Under the pieces are notes generated by a model, which worked only from the letters and a program-made list of their open reading frames with translations, was not told the origin of the DNA and did no database searches. This document shows, piece by piece, positions 25,319 to 33,617 of a stretch of DNA of 43,712 nt; the first letter of the stretch is position 1; each line of letters starts with the position of its first letter. Made by a program: the position numbers and the translations under genes. Origin of the DNA: Rubrobacter_F sp035642415 (GTDB lineage: Bacteria > Actinomycetota > Rubrobacteria > Rubrobacterales > Rubrobacteraceae); contig DASQSI010000064.1 of NCBI GenBank assembly GCA_035642415.1, positions 1 through 43,712 on the forward strand. The letters run 5' to 3'.

Positions 25319-25466
25319 TTGCTCTCCCTTTCCTTGAGCTTTCCGATAACCAAGTTTGCCCAGCCCCGGGAGGTTTAAAGCTCGCCTCCTCCGGATGCCA
25401 TAAGAAAAGAATCCGGTGAGCATCCCGGCACACTTTCACGCCCCAAGCCTTGCTAGAGACATCCGA

Positions 25467-25889
25467 TCACCGGTCCTCGTAAACCAGGAAGCCTACCGTT
25501 CCCGAGGCCACGCTCTCTTCCCCCCTGTTCGTGTAGACTTCGAAGTCGTAGAGACATCCCTCATCCGTATCTTTAGCCCCGATCGTTCTGCCTCCTACGG
25601 TGAGCTCGTCGCCGAGGTAGACCATGCCGGAGAACCGGGCATAGAACTCTCTCACGTAGCCGTGTTTCAAATAGGACGAGAAGAGGAGGCTCATCGTGGC
25701 GGCGGTAAGCATACCGTGCGCTATGATGCCGGAGAGGCCGGCCTCTTCGGCGGCTTCGTCGCTGGTGTGGATAGGGTTGCGATCCCCTGACGCATCGGCG
25801 TACCTTTCGAGCTGTGACCTCGTGATCGGCGACAGCTTACGGCTCTCGAGCTCGTCGCCGGGGTTCCAGGCCGGCCTCGTGTCGTTCAC
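25467..25889 (-). CDS. MaoC-like dehydratase, catalytic subunit type
   Basis: A 140-residue hot-dog hydratase. YADASGDRNPIHTSDEAAEEAGL keeps the hydratase-2 motif with catalytic Asp and His (GDxNPxH), and GIIAHGML is typical. It acts on 2-enoyl- or (R)-3-hydroxyacyl-CoA. The GTG start overlaps the stop of the upstream MaoC gene (GTGA), so the two are translationally coupled. Since the upstream partner lacks the catalytic His, a heteromer of HadA/HadB type is likely. Confidence 0.87.
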   Translation of the reverse strand: MNDTRPAWNPGDELESRKLSPITRSQLERYADASGDRNPIHTSDEAAEEAGLSGIIAHGMLTAATMSLLFSSYLKHGYVREFYARFSGMVYLGDELTVGGRTIGAKDTDEGCLYDFEVYTNRGEESVASGTVGFLVYEDR

Positions 25890-26353
25890 AGCTCGAGGCC
25901 TTTCCTGAGAGCCGGGGTGAGAATCGCGGTGTCCTCCATGGTGAAGATGCGTTCCCCCGAGGTACTCTCGCCGACGCGCTCGGAGATCACGAACCCCAGC
26001 AGTTCTCCGCGACTCTCTTTTTCATAATAGTCTTTGAACACTGTGTAACAGAGGACCTCTTCCCCCACCCGTAGCGGCCGCTCGTAGCGTACCCGGTGCT
26101 CACCGTGGATGAGGCCTTGTCCCGGGAGCCCAACGCCTTCTATCTCCCCATACTCGAAGGTGCGCGGGAAGGTGGGCGGGGCGATAAGGCCGCCGTAGCG
26201 GCTCTTCTTCGCCGCCGCCTCGTCTACGTACAGCGGGTTGAGGTCGCCTATGGCCTCAGCAAACTTCCGCACCGCCCCCTTCTCTACGACGTTCGAGACC
26301 ACCTCGGAGCGCTCCCCGACCAGCGCCCTCCAGCGCTCGACCACCTCGTTCAC
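25886..26353 (-). CDS. MaoC-N/FAS1-dehydratase-like protein lacking the catalytic His
   Basis: A 155-residue hot-dog protein resembling mycobacterial HadA-like (R)-hydratase N-terminal domains. The motif position reads AIGDLNPLYVDEAAA, where the catalytic His is Tyr, while the Asp remains. YGGLIAPPTFPRTFEY and HGEHRVRYERPLRVGE are typical of the family. It probably serves as a substrate-binding subunit for the next gene, with which it overlaps by 4 bases. Its own GTG start overlaps the stop of the 56-residue ORF upstream. Confidence 0.82.
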   Translation of the reverse strand: MNEVVERWRALVGERSEVVSNVVEKGAVRKFAEAIGDLNPLYVDEAAAKKSRYGGLIAPPTFPRTFEYGEIEGVGLPGQGLIHGEHRVRYERPLRVGEEVLCYTVFKDYYEKESRGELLGFVISERVGESTSGERIFTMEDTAILTPALRKGLEL

Positions 26354-26520
26354 GCCCGCGGCTCCCCGGCAAAGATGTTCTCAGGCTTGCCGGGCCTGAC
26401 CAAGGGCGTACTCTTGGCGACCCCGGCCAAGAACACCTTGTAGTCTACACTCATCTGGGCTGCTGCCGCGCAGATCATCCCAGCCCCGACGCGGCCGAGG
26501 GTCATGCTGTTAGGGGTCAT
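26350..26520 (-). CDS. 56-residue ORF coupled between kinase and MaoC genes
   Basis: The frame begins with ATG at 26520, sharing a base with the kinase stop (TGATG), and ends in a TGA that overlaps the GTG start of the next gene (GTGA). It therefore fills the kinase-MaoC gap exactly. The protein begins MTPNSMTLGRVGAGMICAAA, continues AQMSVDYKVFLAGVAKSTPL and ends in a Pro/Gly-rich VRPGKPENIFAGEPRA tail. There is no family match, no charged membrane-anchor pattern and only one Cys. In the Pseudomonas lva operon a small protein, LvaB, follows the related kinase LvaA and is needed for its activity, so an analogous role is conceivable. A second in-frame ATG lies 5 codons in. Confidence 0.6.
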   Translation of the reverse strand: MTPNSMTLGRVGAGMICAAAAQMSVDYKVFLAGVAKSTPLVRPGKPENIFAGEPRA

Positions 26521-27584
26521 CAGAGGTGGCCTCTCTGGGCGAGTTCGTGGGCGCGGAAGATCACCCTCCGGACACGTCGGTCGAAGTTTGCGAAGCGCTC
26601 GTCTTTGGTTTGGCCCTTCTTCCAGCGAGCGTAGATCTGCTGGATGATCACGGCGAGCTTGAAGTAGCCGAAGACCATATACCAGTGCATGTCCGAGAGG
26701 TTGCGCCCGCTTTTTTCGGCATAGTAGTCTATAAATTCCCTGCGGGTCCAGAAGCCCGGAGTGGAAGTTGCCGTCGGCATAACCTCTTTAAGCTCTTGCG
26801 AGTCGTCGGACTGCATCCAGTACGAAAGCGAGACGGCTAGGTCGAAGAGCGGATCACCGATAGTCGTCATCTCCCAGTCTAGAACGGCTCGTGCCTCCGT
26901 TAGGTCTTCAGGGTTGAGCACCAGGTTGTTAAGCTTGAAGTCGTTGTGGACGATCGTGGCCGGCGGGCTTTCGGGGATGTCCTTGGAGATCCAATCGGTG
27001 AGCGGTTCGGCCTCTTCTACCTCCTCGGTCCTGGCTTTGTCGTAGCGAGAGATCCAGCCCTTCACCTGCCGCTCCAGGAAACCTTCGGGCCTCCCGAGCT
27101 CTTCTAAGCCCGCCTCCTTCCAATCCACGGCGTGCAGCTCTATCAAGGTGTCTGCAACCATCCGGGATACCCCGCGGCACAGCTCTTCGGTGGCCTCCAC
27201 TTCTTCCGGGAAGGAATCGTCCACGATTACGCCCTCGCGAAGCTCCATTACATAGAATTGCGCCCCTATGATCGACTCGTCATCGGTGAAAAAGTAGGGC
27301 TTGGGGGCAAGCGGGTAGGCCTCGTGCAGCTTCATCAAGAGCCTGGACTCGCGCCTCATGTCGTGTGCCTTGGGCGGCACCGGCCCCAAGGGCGGCCGTC
27401 TGAGAACGCCCTCCCAATCCCCAAGCTTTAGGAGATACGTGAGGTTCGAGGCCCCGGAGGGGAACTGCCTAACCTCCATCTCCTCACCCTCGGCGAGGCC
27501 TTCTATGTTCTTCCTCATGTACCGCTCGACGGCGGCGCGGTCGAAGTCCTCATCCTCGCGCACCTCTATTGTCTTCTCGGCCAA
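26520..27584 (-). CDS. APH-fold phosphotransferase, ACAD10/11- or LvaA-like
   Basis: A 354-residue kinase of the aminoglycoside-phosphotransferase fold. The Brenner motif is HNDFKLNN (H213, D215, N220) and the metal site DWE is at 236-238 (VLDWEMTTIGDPLFDLA). The N-terminal SGASNLTYLL nucleotide loop is present. This subgroup includes the kinase domains of ACAD10/11 and LvaA, which phosphorylate 4-hydroxyacyl-CoAs so that the 4-hydroxyl can be removed. The operon of MaoC hydratases, thiolase and ligases fits that role better than antibiotic resistance. The start is TTG at 27584 behind GGGGGTGAG. The next ORF is coupled through TGATG. Confidence 0.85.
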   Translation of the reverse strand: MAEKTIEVREDEDFDRAAVERYMRKNIEGLAEGEEMEVRQFPSGASNLTYLLKLGDWEGVLRRPPLGPVPPKAHDMRRESRLLMKLHEAYPLAPKPYFFTDDESIIGAQFYVMELREGVIVDDSFPEEVEATEELCRGVSRMVADTLIELHAVDWKEAGLEELGRPEGFLERQVKGWISRYDKARTEEVEEAEPLTDWISKDIPESPPATIVHNDFKLNNLVLNPEDLTEARAVLDWEMTTIGDPLFDLAVSLSYWMQSDDSQELKEVMPTATSTPGFWTRREFIDYYAEKSGRNLSDMHWYMVFGYFKLAVIIQQIYARWKKGQTKDERFANFDRRVRRVIFRAHELAQRGHL

Positions 27585-27771
27585 GCCTGCTCACCCCCGG
27601 CCTCTAAATGCTGTATGGTTTATGTACAAGTTCTGTAGCTAGCAACGCAAACCTCTAAGGAAACATTGGCCTCGTGGGACTGGGCCGCCGTCATGCTTGT
27701 TGGTGTCATCTTAAAACCTCCCGTGAAGAACGAAACGGCGGCCCTCCCCCGCTCCATACGCTTCTTTGGGC

Positions 27772-29440
27772 TTACTTCGTCTTCGCCATCTTCCTTTGCT
27801 CTCTCTCCTGAAGCTCACGCCAGAGGATCTTGCCGGACCCGCTCTTGGGCAGCTCATCTATGAACTCGACCAAGCGCGGGCACGTGTAAGAGGCCATGTG
27901 GTTCTTTGACCACTCGACAATGTCTTCCGCCGCAACATTCTCCTTTTCCTCTTCGCGCAAGACGATCATAGCCTTGGCCGCTTCACCGCTGCGCTCGTCG
28001 GGGACACTGATCACGCAAGCTTCTTGTATGGCGGGGTGTTTATACAGCGTGCTCTCGACCTCTGCGGGCCACACCTTATAGCCGGAGACGTTGATCATGC
28101 GCTTGAGCCGATCGACCATGAAGAAGTAGCCTTCCTCGTCGCGCATCCCGATGTCTCCGGTTCTAAAGAAACGCTTGCCGTCCCGCTCAAAGAAGGCCTC
28201 CTCGTCGGCCTCGGGCCGCTTCCAGTAGCTCTTCATCACCTGTGGACCGCTGGAAACGATCTCGCCCTCCTCTCCTACTCCGACCTCTTCGAGGGTCTCC
28301 GGGTTGACGACACGCGAGTCTACGTCGAAGGTGGGGACCCCAAGGCAGCGGAGCTTGGACCTATCCGGGGGGTTAATGTGGGTGTGAGACATGGTCTCCG
28401 AGAGACCGTAGCCCTCCATATACCGTATGCCGGTCAGCTCCTCGAGCTTCTCGCCGACCGCTTCCGGCAAGGGGGCGCCGCCACCGCCGACCACCATGAA
28501 CGAGGAGAGGTCGTACTCCTCTATCCGCGGGTTCGAGAGAAAGTCGACAACCATCGTGGAGATATTGTTCCAGTGGGTGCATCGATGACGCTGGACCAGT
28601 TCCGCGGCCACTTCTTTATCCCAGCGCGTCATAAGGACCATGCTCGCCCCACAATAAAGCGGCGCGTTCATGCTATGCTGCATCCCCGTCACATGGAACA
28701 GCGGCAGCGTAGTGAGGATCACACTGTCCGACGTCATGCTTCCCCAAAGGCCTGCGCTCACGAGGGTCGCCTGTAACGTCCGGTGGGTGTGCATGCATCC
28801 TTTGGGCCGGCCGGTGGTCCCGGAGGTGTACGGCAGGCAAGCTAAGTCCCTGGGGCCGGGCGTGTGCTCCCCAGGCAGACGCCCGGCCTTTAGGGCCTCC
28901 CCAGGAGATCGCACCCTCCGCCTCCTCTCCCTGCGTGGGGAGCGCATCTGGCGGAGCAAGGTCGGTCTCCATTTCGAGGTAGTCCGAGTAGGAGGCGATG
29001 ATTACGTACTCGAGGTCGCTTTCGTTAGCAAGCGGGGAGATCTGGGAGTAGAGCTCCTGACCTACAATTGCAACCTGCGCCCCGGAGTCCTCGACGTAGT
29101 GCCGAAGGTCTTTGGTGAGGTGCATGGGGTTCATGGGGACGACGACAGCGTCGTTCCGCAATGTGGCGTAGTAGGCAACAACAAACTGCGGGCTGTTCTG
29201 CATGTACAGGACGACCCGATCGCCCTTCTCGACACCGAGGTCCTCCTGTAGGTATCCGGCAAGGGCATTCACCTCGTCGTGGAGGCGCTTGTAGGAGATC
29301 CTGGTCCCGTAGTAGACGATGGCCGTTTTCTCGGGATACTTCTCCGCCGAGACCTTAAGATTGTGGCATACGCTCGTCCTAGGTAGCGTCAGGGTGCGCG
29401 GCATCCGCCTCGGCCAGCATTCGAGATGTCCCTCGCTCAT
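27772..29440 (-). pseudogene. Acyl-CoA ligase with a +1 frameshift
   Basis: The N-terminal part (29440 down to about 28903) and the C-terminal part (to 27772) are in different frames. The ATG at 29440 behind AAGGAGGAG opens MSEGHLECWPRR and reads through GVEKGDRVVLYMQNSPQFVV to EGAISW. The other frame continues EALKAGRLPGEHTPGPRDL and YTSGTTGRPKGCMHTHR, EGYGLSETMS, KRFFRTGDIGM, KMAKTK. Removing one base of the four-C run at 28899-28902 joins them as SWEALKAG and gives a normal 555-residue ligase. All catalytic motifs are intact. It may be a genuine frameshift or a homopolymer read error. Confidence 0.85.
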
Positions 29441-29522
29441 GCTCCTCCTTCCGTTGGCCACGTGGTGTAAGCAAGGCACCCCGCACCGGGCTGCCGGAAG
29501 GCCTTCGTGCCTCGACCATAGA

Positions 29523-29542
29523 GACCAGTTCTAGAGCTGGTC
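29523..29542. promoter_or_regulatory. 20-bp near-perfect palindrome upstream of the ligase
   Basis: GACCAGTTCTAGAGCTGGTC is symmetric except for one central pair (T against G, 18 of 20 bases). It lies 83 bases before the ligase ATG at 29440 and just after the MFS stop at 29553. That is an operator-like location for the ligase and downstream genes. GACCAG and CTGGTC half-sites resemble the elements of FadR sites in enterobacteria, but arranged in the opposite order, so the identity of the binder is open. Confidence 0.5.
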
Positions 29543-29552
29543 GCCGGGACTT

Positions 29553-30920
29553 CTACCCTCTCGCGGCGACCCCCTCCTCTAGGGCCACATCTTCGGCCAT
29601 CTCTCCCTCGTAGGTCTCCGTAACCAGGTACACAGAGACGAAGGTGACAACGGCCATCGCAAGTATGTAGAAGGAGACCGACAGTGAAGTACTCGTCCAC
29701 GCCAGAAGCGAGACCATGATGATCGGGGCGAGCCCGCCCGCGAAAACCGACGCGAGCTGGTAACCTATCGAAGCCCCGGAATAGCGCACCCGTCGGCTGA
29801 ACATCTCCGAGAAGAGCGCCGCCTGCGGCCCATACATCATGCTCAAGAAGACCTGCCCGATGGTAAGCGCCACGGTGATCAGCACAACCGACTTCATATC
29901 TATGAGCCAGAACATAGGGAACGCCCAGAGCCCCAGTAGCACCGCTCCGCTCAGGTACACCGGCCGCCGCCCGACGCGGTCGGTGAGCGCGGAGAAGGCC
30001 GGGAGGGCGAAGATCTGAAGGAAGCTGGAGATCAGGACGGCTATCAGCATATCACTCCTCGAGAGGCCTAGGTCTCTGGTACCGTAGTCTAGGATACCGG
30101 TGATCAGTATGTAGTAAGCCCCGTTGATGACGAAGAATGCGCCTCCCGCCAAGAGCACCTGCTTGGGGTGATTGAGGATCACCTCCAAAACGGGCGAACG
30201 CTCCCGACCTTCGCCCCTCTCCTGTGTCTCCTGCATCCTCTCCTCAAGGCGCTTGAACGCTGGCGTGTCTTCTAGCTTGAGCTGGATGTACAAAGCTATA
30301 CCGATAAGGACGACGCTCGCCAGGAATGGTACGCGCCAACCCCAGGCCTCGAACGCCTCGGAGGAGAGCGTCGCAGTGAGTACGAGGAACAACACGTTCC
30401 CGAGCACGAGCCCGACGGGAACCCCCATCTGGGCGAAGCTTCCGTAGAAGCCCCGCTTGTCGGGCGGGGCATACTCCGTCGCCATAAGGACCGCTCCTCC
30501 CCACTGCCCGCCGATGGCCAGCCCCTGACAGAAGCGCAGTATGAAGAGCGCTATCGCCGCCCAGACACCGACGGCGGCGTAGGTCGGCAAAAGGCCCACG
30601 AGCGTCGACGCGACACCCATCGTTAGCAGCGCGATCACCAGGGTCGGCTTGCGACCGAGCCTGTCTCCGAAATGGGCGAAGACTATGCCTCCAATCGGAC
30701 GGGCCACGAAGCCGACCGCCGCCGTGCTGAACGAGGCTAGTACCCCTGCGACAGGGTCGATATCCGCCGGGAAGAATAGCCTAGGGAAGACCAAGGCCGC
30801 CGCTGTTAAGTAGACGAAGAAGTCGTACCACTCGATGGAAGTGGCCGCACAGGCCGCCACGAGCACCTTGGCTATGGTAGATGTGCTTGGCCTCGCAGCC
30901 TCCGCATTAGAATTGGCCAT
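29553..30920 (-). CDS. MFS transporter, metabolite:H+ symporter (MHS) family
   Basis: A 455-residue 12-TM transporter. EWYDFFVYLTAAALVFPRLFF, GFVARPIGGIVFAHFGDRLGRKPTL (MFS loop 2-3 motif), RFCQGLAIGGQWGGAVLMATEY and RRVRYSGASIGYQLASVFAGG are characteristic of MHS proteins such as ProP, ShiA and KgtP. These import dicarboxylic, hydroxy or betaine-type acids with protons. It probably supplies the acid substrate to the downstream ligase. The ATG at 30920 follows AGGAGGA. It is divergent from the deacetylase gene across a 320-base spacer that holds a dyad at 31020-31042. Confidence 0.9.
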   Translation of the reverse strand: MANSNAEAARPSTSTIAKVLVAACAATSIEWYDFFVYLTAAALVFPRLFFPADIDPVAGVLASFSTAAVGFVARPIGGIVFAHFGDRLGRKPTLVIALLTMGVASTLVGLLPTYAAVGVWAAIALFILRFCQGLAIGGQWGGAVLMATEYAPPDKRGFYGSFAQMGVPVGLVLGNVLFLVLTATLSSEAFEAWGWRVPFLASVVLIGIALYIQLKLEDTPAFKRLEERMQETQERGEGRERSPVLEVILNHPKQVLLAGGAFFVINGAYYILITGILDYGTRDLGLSRSDMLIAVLISSFLQIFALPAFSALTDRVGRRPVYLSGAVLLGLWAFPMFWLIDMKSVVLITVALTIGQVFLSMMYGPQAALFSEMFSRRVRYSGASIGYQLASVFAGGLAPIIMVSLLAWTSTSLSVSFYILAMAVVTFVSVYLVTETYEGEMAEDVALEEGVAARG

Positions 30921-31019
30921 ACGTTCCTCCTATCATTCCTACCAAACAATATCTCGAGAACGCTATCGTTGAACCTGGTTCTATAAGGCACCTCCTTTCC
31001 CCGGGCTTCTCGGCCCTGA

Positions 31020-31042
31020 GGTAACCACCCTGTAGGGTAACC
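31020..31042. promoter_or_regulatory. Operator-like dyad between MFS and deacetylase genes
   Basis: Two GGTAACC heptamers occur at 31020-31026 and about 31036-31042 around CCCTGTAGGG, itself a palindrome. The outer seven positions pair at six of seven. It lies 100 bases upstream of the MFS start and about 200 bases upstream of the divergent deacetylase, so it could control either gene. Confidence 0.35.
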
Positions 31043-31242
31043 AAACGTGGAGCTAGAATCAATAGTTACACTTACGCGCTCCACCGTCCAACTATCGCCG
31101 CAGAACGGCGCCACCCGGTTGCGGCAGCACCCTCCAACCCTGTATGAATGATGGCTACCCAACATCCGGAGCGGATATGTACTACATTTTCCGGCATGAG
31201 AGGTATACCGGACCAAGAAGCGTGTGGGGAGGGACGCAAGAA

Positions 31243-32172
31243 GTGAAGGTCTTCTATTCAGACCAGTTCGTGCTCCCGCTGCCGGAGGGACACCGCTTTC
31301 CGATGAAGAAGTACTCGATGCTCCGTGAAAGAGTTGAGCAGGGAGACATCTGCGAACCCGGGGAGCTGCGCGTCCCCCATGTGGCCACAGACGTCGAGAT
31401 CCTGCGCGCACATAGCCCTAGCTATCTGAGGAAGGTGACTACAGGAGCGCTCACCCCGAAAGAAACGCGCCGGATCGGCTTTCCCTGGTCCGAGATGATG
31501 GTCGAGCGCTCGCGCCGGGCGTCGGGGGGTACTCTGGACGCCTGCCGCGCTGCCCTCGAAGAGGGGCTCGCTGCAAACCTCGCTGGGGGCACCCACCACG
31601 CCTTTGCGGACCACGGCGAGGGCTTCTGCGTACTGAACGACTCGGCCATCGCGGCACACACCTTGAGAGACGAGGGGCTCGTAGAAAAGGTCATCGTACT
31701 CGATACCGACGTACACCAGGGCAACGGCTCGGCGGCGATCCTGCAAGAAGACCCTTGCATCTTCACCTTCTCCATCCACGGTGCGAAGAACTATCCCTTC
31801 CGCAAAGAGACTAGCAACCTCGACATCGCACTCCCAGATGGAACCGACGATGGCGCTTTCCTCGAAGCGCTCGCGAAGGGGTTGGAGCAGGCCCACGACC
31901 ACGCCGGGGCGGAACTTGCAATCTTCCTTGCCGGAGCAGATCCATTCGTGGACGATCGCCTTGGTCGGCTCTCGGTGAGCAAAGAGGGGCTAGCGGAGCG
32001 TGACCGACTCGTCTTCGCTTCTTGCCGGGAACGCGATATTCCCGTCGCTGTGACGATGGCCGGCGGTTATGCCCGAGAGGTACCCGACGCTGTGGATATC
32101 CACTTCCAAACGGTACAGACGGCAGCAACACTCCTCCGGTCGGAGGCTCATCAGAAGGAGCACTTAGCGTGA
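31243..32172 (+). CDS. Histone-deacetylase-fold amidohydrolase, class IV-like
   Basis: A 309-residue zinc amidohydrolase. It has GGTHHAFADHGEGFCVLNDSAIA (the HH dyad), VLDTDVHQGNGSA (zinc Asp and His), FSIHGAKNYPFRK, GADPFVDDRLGRLSVS (zinc Asp) and MAGGYA (catalytic Tyr), so it should be active. Bacterial members remove acetyl from lysines or polyamines. I chose GTG 31243 behind GGGGAGGG; a frame to 31144 has an atypical leader. The stop overlaps the next gene (GTGA), a renalase-like amine oxidase. Acetylpolyamine or acetyl-lysine metabolism is therefore conceivable. AcuC is a more distant relative. Confidence 0.87.
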   Translation: MKVFYSDQFVLPLPEGHRFPMKKYSMLRERVEQGDICEPGELRVPHVATDVEILRAHSPSYLRKVTTGALTPKETRRIGFPWSEMMVERSRRASGGTLDACRAALEEGLAANLAGGTHHAFADHGEGFCVLNDSAIAAHTLRDEGLVEKVIVLDTDVHQGNGSAAILQEDPCIFTFSIHGAKNYPFRKETSNLDIALPDGTDDGAFLEALAKGLEQAHDHAGAELAIFLAGADPFVDDRLGRLSVSKEGLAERDRLVFASCRERDIPVAVTMAGGYAREVPDAVDIHFQTVQTAATLLRSEAHQKEHLA

Positions 32173-33170
32173 AGTCCTGCATAATCGTCGGCGCCGGCCT
32201 CTCGGGCCTCGTCGCCGCACGTACCCTTGAAGATGCAGACATCCGTGTCAAAGTACTCGAGAAAGAGGATAGGGTCGGCGGTCGTATGAGAACTGAGCAT
32301 GTGCAGGAAGGGGTCTTCGACAATGGCGCACAGTTCTTTACCGTCCGTGACGACCGCTTCGAGAGGAGGGTTGAGACCTGGATCACTGCTGGCGTTGCCG
32401 AAACGTGGACTCACGGTTTCGCCGATCAAAACGGCAAGAAGCACGACGACGGGTACCCCCGATACCGCGGCACACACGGCATGACCGCTATCGCCGAGCA
32501 CCTCGCCCGCGGCCTTGACGTGCAAACCTGCGCGGAGGTAACTTGCCTTAGAGCGGACGAGCGAGGTTGGAAGGTATTTACCGGGGATCTTAGCCATACC
32601 GCCGATGCTCTCGTACTCACCGCTCCCGTCCCACCCACGCTTGCGCTGGTGGACAGCAGCGGCATCATCCTTCCGATCGAGGCGCGAGAGGCTTTAGAAG
32701 GCATAGACTACGATCCGTGTGTCGCGGTGATGGTGCTCCTTGGCGCTCCCAGCGGGGTGCCGGAGCCGGGCGGGGTCCAGATCGGGGGCGAACCCCTTTT
32801 CTGGGTCTCCGATAACCAAAAGAAAGGCATTTCCGAGGTTCCGGCCGTTACTATTCACGCCGGTCCGAAATGGAGCCGCGAGCACATACGCAGCGACGAT
32901 GATACCGTCGTCCGCCTGCTCCTCGACGAAGCGAAAGGTTACATAGGGGCGAAAGTAAGGGCTACCGCGGTCTATCGCTGGGAGCACAGCATGCCTCTCG
33001 AGCCTTACGAAGAGGCATTCATCTACGTCGAGGGCCCGCCGCCCTTAGTATTCTGTGGCGACGCCTTCGCAGGCCCGAAGGTAGAGGGGGCGGTGCTCTC
33101 TGGCCTTGCCGCAGCCGAGAAGCTGCTCCGGAGTACGATCCGCCCTAACAGCACGCGGGCACTCTGGTGA
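32169..33170 (+). CDS. Renalase-like FAD-dependent amine oxidase
   Basis: A 333-residue flavoprotein beginning at GTG 32169 (SCIIVGAGLSGLVAARTLED, an FAD-binding GxGxxG), then VLEKEDRVGGRMRTE, the renalase-type GAQFFTVRDDRF, GTHGMTAIAEHLARGLDV, and the C-terminal FAD segment CGDAFAGPKVEGAVLSGLAAA. The small size and GAQFFT segment place it with renalase rather than monoamine oxidase. Its natural substrate may be a dihydronicotinamide isomer or an amine. The start overlaps the deacetylase stop by 4 bases with AAGGAG upstream, so the two are co-translated. Confidence 0.85.
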   Translation: MKSCIIVGAGLSGLVAARTLEDADIRVKVLEKEDRVGGRMRTEHVQEGVFDNGAQFFTVRDDRFERRVETWITAGVAETWTHGFADQNGKKHDDGYPRYRGTHGMTAIAEHLARGLDVQTCAEVTCLRADERGWKVFTGDLSHTADALVLTAPVPPTLALVDSSGIILPIEAREALEGIDYDPCVAVMVLLGAPSGVPEPGGVQIGGEPLFWVSDNQKKGISEVPAVTIHAGPKWSREHIRSDDDTVVRLLLDEAKGYIGAKVRATAVYRWEHSMPLEPYEEAFIYVEGPPPLVFCGDAFAGPKVEGAVLSGLAAAEKLLRSTIRPNSTRALW

Positions 33171-33264
33171 AAAACTAGATGTCACGGGTACCCTAGCAGC
33201 AAACCGCTAGAAGTGGTACATATAACAAGGTAAATATAAGTTAAGACAATAAGGAGGGCGGGGT

Positions 33265-33612
33265 TTGGGGAACAGGAGAGTAGCGCTAAAGCCGCATGCG
33301 GCCAGGATCCGACGCTGGGTCGAAGAAGGGCGAGGGGACGATTGGATCGCCCAGGAGTTGAACACAACACCATCCAGCGTGCAGAGTTTTCGGTCGCGCA
33401 ATTCGATTTACCGCCGCGACCCTGTCCGCCGGGGCCGCCTCTCGGAGCATCCTGTGGTTCTCGATGAGAACGAGGCGGGTATCGTGCTCATAACCGACGC
33501 ACGCGAGTCCGAGGTTTTTGCCAGCGAGTGGCGCGACTACCTCCACCGGGGGCCGGAGGACCTGCAGCTCATCGTTACCAGGGACCGCATCTATCTTGAG
33601 AAGGTTCGGTAG
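33265..33612 (+). CDS. Small DNA-binding protein (HTH N-terminus)
   Basis: A 115-residue basic protein. The N-terminus (HAARIRRWVEEGRGDDWIAQELNTTPSSVQSFRSRNSIYRR) reads as a helix-turn-helix of resolvase/GcrA-like style, followed by an acidic domain VVLDENEAGIVLITDARESE and RDYLHRGPEDLQLIVTRDRIYLEKV. The TTG at 33265 is preceded by AAGGAGGG at eight-base spacing, a strong signal. It probably binds DNA or regulates the next gene, 6 bases away. No known family. Confidence 0.65.
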   Translation: MGNRRVALKPHAARIRRWVEEGRGDDWIAQELNTTPSSVQSFRSRNSIYRRDPVRRGRLSEHPVVLDENEAGIVLITDARESEVFASEWRDYLHRGPEDLQLIVTRDRIYLEKVR

Positions 33613-33617
33613 CTTCG

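Noticed and set aside
24044..25423. Longer thiolase starting at 25423
   Set aside because: The extra 35 residues do not resemble thiolases, and the GTG at 25318 has a good ribosome site.
26520..27584. Antibiotic (aminoglycoside) resistance gene
   Set aside because: The fold is shared, but the context of beta-oxidation genes and the LvaA/ACAD10-like sequence point to acyl-CoA metabolism.
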